NCBI RefSeq assembly: GCF_030551755.1 | Contig: NZ_JAUPEC010000018.1 | Span: 1 to 64,000, forward strand | Direction: 5' to 3' | From: Pseudocolwellia sp. AS88 | GTDB lineage: Bacteria; Pseudomonadota; Gammaproteobacteria; Enterobacterales; Alteromonadaceae | DNA length: 64,000 nt | Part shown: positions 60,067 to 64,000 of the stretch, piece by piece | Layout: each line of letters opens with the position of its first letter | How positions within the stretch are numbered: the first letter of the stretch is position 1 | Position numbers and translations under genes: made by a program | Notes under the pieces: model-generated | What the model saw: only the letters and a program-made list of their open reading frames with translations | What the model was told of the DNA's origin: nothing | Databases searched by the model: none

Positions 60067-60972
60067 ATGTTCTCTTTTTTAAACAAACAAAAACTCTCTG
60101 ATAATGAAACCGCTATTGATAAAACAGAACTAGAACGTTTAAAGGTTAAGGCAGCGATGGTTGATGAATTACTAAGAAACAATTGTCATCAAAAACTATC
60201 GGCATTAACTTCTAGCTCTCAACTCATCAGTAGCAATACTTCTAATCAATTAAATTATATTGAAAGCAGTTTTGGCCAAATGAATGAACTGGCAGATCAA
60301 GCTAATATTATTGCTGACTTGTCTCAAACGTCTGTTGCTTCAGCAAAAGAAACCTCTTCTAAAAGCGCGATGAGTCTTGAACAACTTAAAAGTTTATCGG
60401 CAAAAATATCAACTGCAGAAAAAAACATCTCGGCTTTTACTAAGCTATTAGAAGGTTTAACCAATAATAACAAAACCATTTCAGTTTCTTTAGAAGCAAT
60501 CAAGAGTATTGCTAGTCAAACCAACTTGCTAGCATTGAATGCAGCGATTGAAGCCGCGCGAGCTGGAGAACATGGACGTGGATTTGCTGTAGTAGCAGAT
60601 GAAGTAAGAGCATTAGCCAGTATATCAAACGAATCAGCAGAACAAATTCATGAAGGTATGGGGAAAATTATGGGTATCTCTGACGATATTATTTCCCAAC
60701 AAAAAATTGTTGTAGATAGTATTGAAGAAAGTTTGCAAATTTCTTCAAGTATTGAGTCTGAACTAAACAGTGTATGTTCACATTCACAAGAAAGCAGTGC
60801 TGCGGCAGAAGCAGTGATAGAACAAATTCAAGGGCAATTAGGACAAACGAATCAAATACTTGAAAGCTTTACTAACCTAGTAAATGAGTCTGAAGATGCC
60901 ATTGATAACTCCAGTTCTAACCTAGCGTTAACTGAAGATTTATTGTTGAGTTTACAACCGTTGAAAAGTTAG
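60067..60972 (+). CDS. Soluble methyl-accepting-chemotaxis-type signalling protein
   Basis: 301 residues with no membrane segment and no obvious sensor domain: a short N-terminal stretch (about 1-40) with a His/Cys pair (NNCHQK) leads straight into the coiled-coil signalling domain. The kinase-control tip [37 protein letters not shown] lies at about 148-184. It should sit in cytoplasmic arrays or clusters and modulate CheA. The sense input is unknown; the N-terminus may bind a ligand or metal. GGG six bases before the ATG supports the start. It stands alone between pheS and purC. Confidence 0.88.
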   Translation: MFSFLNKQKLSDNETAIDKTELERLKVKAAMVDELLRNNCHQKLSALTSSSQLISSNTSNQLNYIESSFGQMNELADQANIIADLSQTSVASAKETSSKSAMSLEQLKSLSAKISTAEKNISAFTKLLEGLTNNNKTISVSLEAIKSIASQTNLLALNAAIEAARAGEHGRGFAVVADEVRALASISNESAEQIHEGMGKIMGISDDIISQQKIVVDSIEESLQISSSIESELNSVCSHSQESSAAAEAVIEQIQGQLGQTNQILESFTNLVNESEDAIDNSSSNLALTEDLLLSLQPLKS

Positions 60973-61050
60973 TTGCTTAATGCTTGCTAAATAGTATTGG
61001 TAGAATGTCGATTACATAAACTTTAAAATGCATTTAAAGATGAACCCAAT

Positions 61051-61081
61051 AAAAAACCACAGTGTGATAACTGTGGTTTTT
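61051..61081. terminator. Bidirectional terminator between the chemoreceptor-like gene and purC
   Basis: A 12-bp perfect stem (arms 61052-61063 and 61070-61081) with a six-base loop, bounded by A and T runs, between converging genes. Confidence 0.9.
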
Positions 61082-61121
61082 GTATTTTCAAGCAAGCTAA
61101 TTCAGCCAATCGATGGGTTAA

Positions 61122-62225
61122 TTAGTCAATCAATTGATATTCTGCTTTTAAAATATCAATAATCTCTTGTTTAGGATTATCAGAAATAACAATTTTACTC
61201 TTTGTTATTTTTTCTGCTATCGCAATATAAGTTTCTGAAACAGCCATTAACACTGACTCTGGTAATTCATTGTCTCTTGCTAACGCTTCTCTTTCTGGCA
61301 TTCTTTCTTTGTTTAGAAGAATGTCAGGATCTGGGAAGTAGTTTAATAATAATTGGCGAAATCCCTCTTTTGAGTTTTCAACAATTTTTCCTTCACTGTA
61401 TTGCTCTGCATCCCAAATACGAGATGAATCAGGTGTGCCAACTTCATCCATATAAATGAGCTTTTCATTACCCGCTTTATCTTTTACATAACCAAACTCA
61501 AACTTAGTATCAACAAACACTTGATAAATTTCAGCTAATGCATCAGAAATAACATTAAAACCTTCTGTTAATAATTTCTCGTACAAGCTTATATCGCTCG
61601 TTGATTTGAAATTAAAAGCTTCAAAATTGTCCACTATGTTTTTACGAGTAATATTTACGTCATCAGCTTCAGGTACGTCTGGAATACCTTTTAAAATACC
61701 TTTGGTTGAAGGTGTTTGCAGTAATTCAGGTAATTTAGAATCTTTTTGTAAGCCTTCAGGTAAGTTAATACCACAAAATTCACGTTCACCTTTACTGTAA
61801 GAACGCCACATTGAACCGGTAATATATTGACGACAAATCGCTTCAATCATAACGGGCTTAGCTTTTTGAACAATCCATACGAAAGGATGTGGAATATCTA
61901 AAATATGACTATCCGCTAATCCCTTATCTTTAAATAATTGGAACCAATGGTTTGAAATTGCATTTAAAGCAGCACCTTTACCAGGAACACCTTTTAAGCC
62001 ACCCTCACCTTTCCAAATACAATCGAATGCTGAAATACGGTCACTGATCACCATAATAGCTAATGCAGTATCTTCTGCTACATCGTAGCCTTTTTCTTTA
62101 ATTAAACGTTTGCTATCAGCTTCTGTTAACCAATAAACTGATCGTACTTTACCGCTATGTACCGGAGCATCTGTACGAATAGGTAAATCGTTATTCACTG
62201 CTAAAACTTTATCAGCAAGACCCAT
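61122..62225 (-). CDS. purC: Phosphoribosylaminoimidazole-succinocarboxamide synthase (SAICAR synthetase)
   Basis: 367 residues, the longer form found in Vibrio/Alteromonas-type bacteria rather than the 237-residue enteric form. It joins CAIR and aspartate with ATP in purine synthesis. Blocks [40 protein letters not shown] and [15 protein letters not shown] are present. AAGGA nine bases before the ATG supports the start. It lies between rplT and pheS, an unusual place, with a notable inverted repeat upstream. Confidence 0.96.
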   Translation of the reverse strand: MGLADKVLAVNNDLPIRTDAPVHSGKVRSVYWLTEADSKRLIKEKGYDVAEDTALAIMVISDRISAFDCIWKGEGGLKGVPGKGAALNAISNHWFQLFKDKGLADSHILDIPHPFVWIVQKAKPVMIEAICRQYITGSMWRSYSKGEREFCGINLPEGLQKDSKLPELLQTPSTKGILKGIPDVPEADDVNITRKNIVDNFEAFNFKSTSDISLYEKLLTEGFNVISDALAEIYQVFVDTKFEFGYVKDKAGNEKLIYMDEVGTPDSSRIWDAEQYSEGKIVENSKEGFRQLLLNYFPDPDILLNKERMPEREALARDNELPESVLMAVSETYIAIAEKITKSKIVISDNPKQEIIDILKAEYQLID

Positions 62226-62258
62226 GGCAATACATCCTTCATAAATTAAATAATTGTA

Positions 62259-62293
62259 GCGAATGTTATCTTCACTTAAGAGATAACATTTGC
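62259..62293 (-). promoter_or_regulatory. Inverted repeat in the purC promoter region
   Basis: Arms 62259-62271 and 62281-62293 match at 12 of 13 positions (GCGAATGTTATCT and its complement) around a nine-base centre. A -10-like TACAAT (62258-62253, minus strand) directly follows. The site would overlap the -35 region, so it may be an operator or the stem of a 5' leader. It does not look like the enteric PurR site. Confidence 0.45.
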
Positions 62294-62325
62294 TAAAACT
62301 ATTATTTACTAATCATTTAACAGAA

Positions 62326-62354
62326 TAGAAAAAGGACGCACTAGGCGTCCTTTA
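62326..62354 (-). terminator. Terminator of the infC-rpmI-rplT operon
   Basis: A 9-bp GC-containing stem (arms 62331-62339 and 62345-62353) with a five-base loop, 21 bases after the rplT stop, followed on the minus strand by TTTTT. It separates rplT from purC. Confidence 0.88.
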
Positions 62355-62374
62355 TACTAAACAATATTTCAATC

Positions 62375-62734
<360 letters not shown>

Positions 62735-62746
62735 CTATATCTCCTA

Positions 62747-62941
62747 TTAACCGTGACGTAAAAGTTTTTTAACTGATTTAATATCAGAAGCAGCGATCAT
62801 GCATTTAGCACGCAAATGACGCTTAACTTTAGTACGGCGCTTAGTCAGAATATGACGAAGACCAGCTTGTTTGAACTTGTAACCTGTAGCTGTTTTTTTA
62901 AAGCGCTTTGCAGCACCTTTATTGGTTTTCATTTTAGGCAT
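62747..62941 (-). CDS. rpmI: 50S ribosomal protein L35
   Basis: 64 residues, very basic, with the family sequence [24 protein letters not shown] nine bases before the ATG. It is separated from infC by 171 bases that hold at least two hairpins (62999-63016 and 63074-63088), the place where L20 control acts in E. coli. Confidence 0.98.
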   Translation of the reverse strand: MPKMKTNKGAAKRFKKTATGYKFKQAGLRHILTKRRTKVKRHLRAKCMIAASDIKSVKKLLRHG

Positions 62942-63112
62942 TATATATAACTCCGCATTGGGATGCCAAATTTAAGCAATCTAGGCGAAAACTCATGGCC
63001 TAATTTTACAATTAGGATGTTAATTTTACTTGTAAGCCTATATTACCAGTTTTCGATAATAGTGGTGAATAAGTTAGCAAGCTAACGTATTACTTTAACT
63101 ACCAGTTATTAT

Positions 63113-63652
63113 CTATTTTTTAGGGGCTAAGACCATCACCATTTGACGCCCTTCCGCTCTACGAGGGAAAAACTCAACTACTGTTAGTTCTGCTAAGTCG
63201 TTTTTAACGCGAGTTAACAAATCTAAGCCTAGTTCTTGGTGGGCCATTTCACGACCGCGGAAACGTAATGTTACCTTGATCTTGTCGCCGTCCTCTAAAA
63301 AGCGCTTCAGGCTGCGTAGTTTTACCTGATAGTCGCCTTCATCTGTACCAGGTCGGAATTTAATTTCCTTAACCTGTATTTGTTTTTGCTTTTTACGAGC
63401 TTCTTTTTGTTCTTTGGCTTTTTCATACAAGAACTTACCGTAATCCATCACTCGACAAACTGGCGGTTGTGCCGTTGGGCTGATTTCTACTAAATCAACG
63501 CCTGCTTCGATAGATTGATTCATTGCTTCATCTAGAGTAACTATCCCTCCAGGTTCGCCATCATAACGGATCAAACGTACTTCAGTACCTGTAATTAATT
63601 CATTCAAACGATGAGCTGGCTCTTTTTGCCCGCCTCGTTGACCACCTTTAAT
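63113..63652 (-). CDS. infC: Translation initiation factor IF-3, probably starting at AUU
   Basis: 179 residues after the start codon if translation begins at the ATT at 63652; the ATG at 63658 (MAIKGG) would give 181. The ATT-AAA-GGT-GGT context lines up exactly with the AUU start of E. coli infC, and GGAGG stands nine bases before the ATT but only three before the ATG. IF-3 discriminates against non-standard starts, so an AUU start gives self-control. N- and C-domains are complete ([26 protein letters not shown]-like and [15 protein letters not shown]..., ending MVLAPKK). Confidence 0.93.
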   Translation of the reverse strand: MKGGQRGGQKEPAHRLNELITGTEVRLIRYDGEPGGIVTLDEAMNQSIEAGVDLVEISPTAQPPVCRVMDYGKFLYEKAKEQKEARKKQKQIQVKEIKFRPGTDEGDYQVKLRSLKRFLEDGDKIKVTLRFRGREMAHQELGLDLLTRVKNDLAELTVVEFFPRRAEGRQMVMVLAPKK

Positions 63653-63735
63653 AGCCATGTTCCTCCAAAGAACTTTGTTCCCATATTTTATTACTGAATT
63701 GTAATATATGGATTATAAAATATTGTTATGCCCGT

Positions 63736-64000
63736 TTATACTCGAGTATTAACTTCTTCTGTTATTTTCCCGATAAAACTATCAACAGACATTGTACCTA
63801 AATCTTCACCACTTCGAGTTCGTATAGCGATTTCGCCAGATTCCATTTCTTTGTCACCAACAACTAACAAATATGGAACACGCTTCAAAGTGTGCTCGCG
63901 GATTTTAAAGCCTATCTTCTCATTTCTCAAGTCTAGTTTTGCTCTAAATCCACTTTCTTTCAATTTTTTTACTACTTTTTCGCAATATTCGCTCTGTTTG
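63736..64000 (-). CDS. thrS: Threonyl-tRNA synthetase, C-terminal part (cut by window edge)
   Basis: Only the last 87 codons lie in the window; the frame stays open to position 64000 without a start. [50 protein letters not shown] matches the anticodon-binding domain of ThrS. It lies upstream of infC on the same strand, the normal thrS-infC order, with a 77-base gap. Confidence 0.96.
   Translation of the reverse strand, partial: KQSEYCEKVVKKLKESGFRAKLDLRNEKIGFKIREHTLKRVPYLLVVGDKEMESGEIAIRTRSGEDLGTMSVDSFIGKITEEVNTRV

Overview
The window reads as chromosome of an AT-rich marine gammaproteobacterium of the order Alteromonadales, most like Colwelliaceae (Colwellia/Thalassotalea type). The grounds are the protein relatedness (AnsA, Dcd, TrmO, Fnr and TtcA are close to gammaproteobacterial forms), the conserved gene neighbourhoods (mrp<>metG, rcsF-trmO, ccoNOQP-ccoHIS-fnr-uspE, thrS-infC-rpmI-rplT, pheST-ihfA) and families frequent in this group (DUF3083, DUF2937, DUF6701). 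I see no tRNA, rRNA, CRISPR array, insertion sequence or prophage.

Layout. 0-3.2 kb (-): an outer-membrane barrel of the TraF_2 family and a large lipoprotein. 3.3-7.1 kb: ansA and a large secreted metallophosphoesterase lipoprotein, facing each other across a shared terminator. 7.4-10.8 kb (-): small genes, including an alpha/beta hydrolase, a Rof-like Rho antiterminator and a truncated haemoglobin. 11.2-14.1 kb (+): tal and pgi (central carbon metabolism). 14.2-20.2 kb (-): a PilZ protein, an SLC13/RCK transporter, an unknown anchored protein, dcd and mrp. 20.4-25.9 kb (+): metG, rcsF, trmO, a DMT exporter and an AlkC-type DNA glycosylase. 25.9-30.3 kb: an endonuclease/exonuclease/phosphatase membrane protein, a DUF3083 protein, apbE and a lipoprotein next to the oxidase cluster.

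30.5-39.7 kb (+) is the respiratory block: the cbb3 oxidase structural genes ccoNOQP, the assembly genes ccoH, ccoI, ccoS and a TauE/SafE-like membrane protein, then the oxygen regulator fnr (etrA) and uspE. A block of about 10 kb (39.8-50.2 kb) separates uspE from ttcA. It holds a 1388-residue MshQ-like (PA14 + DUF6701) protein and a probable Fur-controlled iron-uptake operon (TonB-dependent receptor with STN domain, DUF3649, PepSY, DUF3325). 50.3-55.7 kb: ttcA, a polytopic membrane protein, DUF1415, an ATM1-type ABC exporter and DUF2937.

55.8-64 kb is the translation block on the minus strand (thrS-infC-rpmI-rplT ... pheS-pheT-ihfA). Here purC and a soluble chemoreceptor-like gene lie between rplT and pheS. 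Small repeats decorate the intergenic regions: a MITE-like element with long imperfect terminal inverted repeats at 28.5 kb, a nested inverted repeat at 18.3 kb, and weaker partial copies.

Most of the window is ordinary, well-conserved chromosome. The least explained parts are the TraF_2/lipoprotein pair, the unknown 445-residue protein, the uspE-ttcA insertion with the orphan MshQ-like protein, the repeats, and several regulatory signals (AUU-type infC start, inverted repeat before purC, Fur-like and Fnr-like sites). I found no clear evidence for a wholly new multi-gene system.
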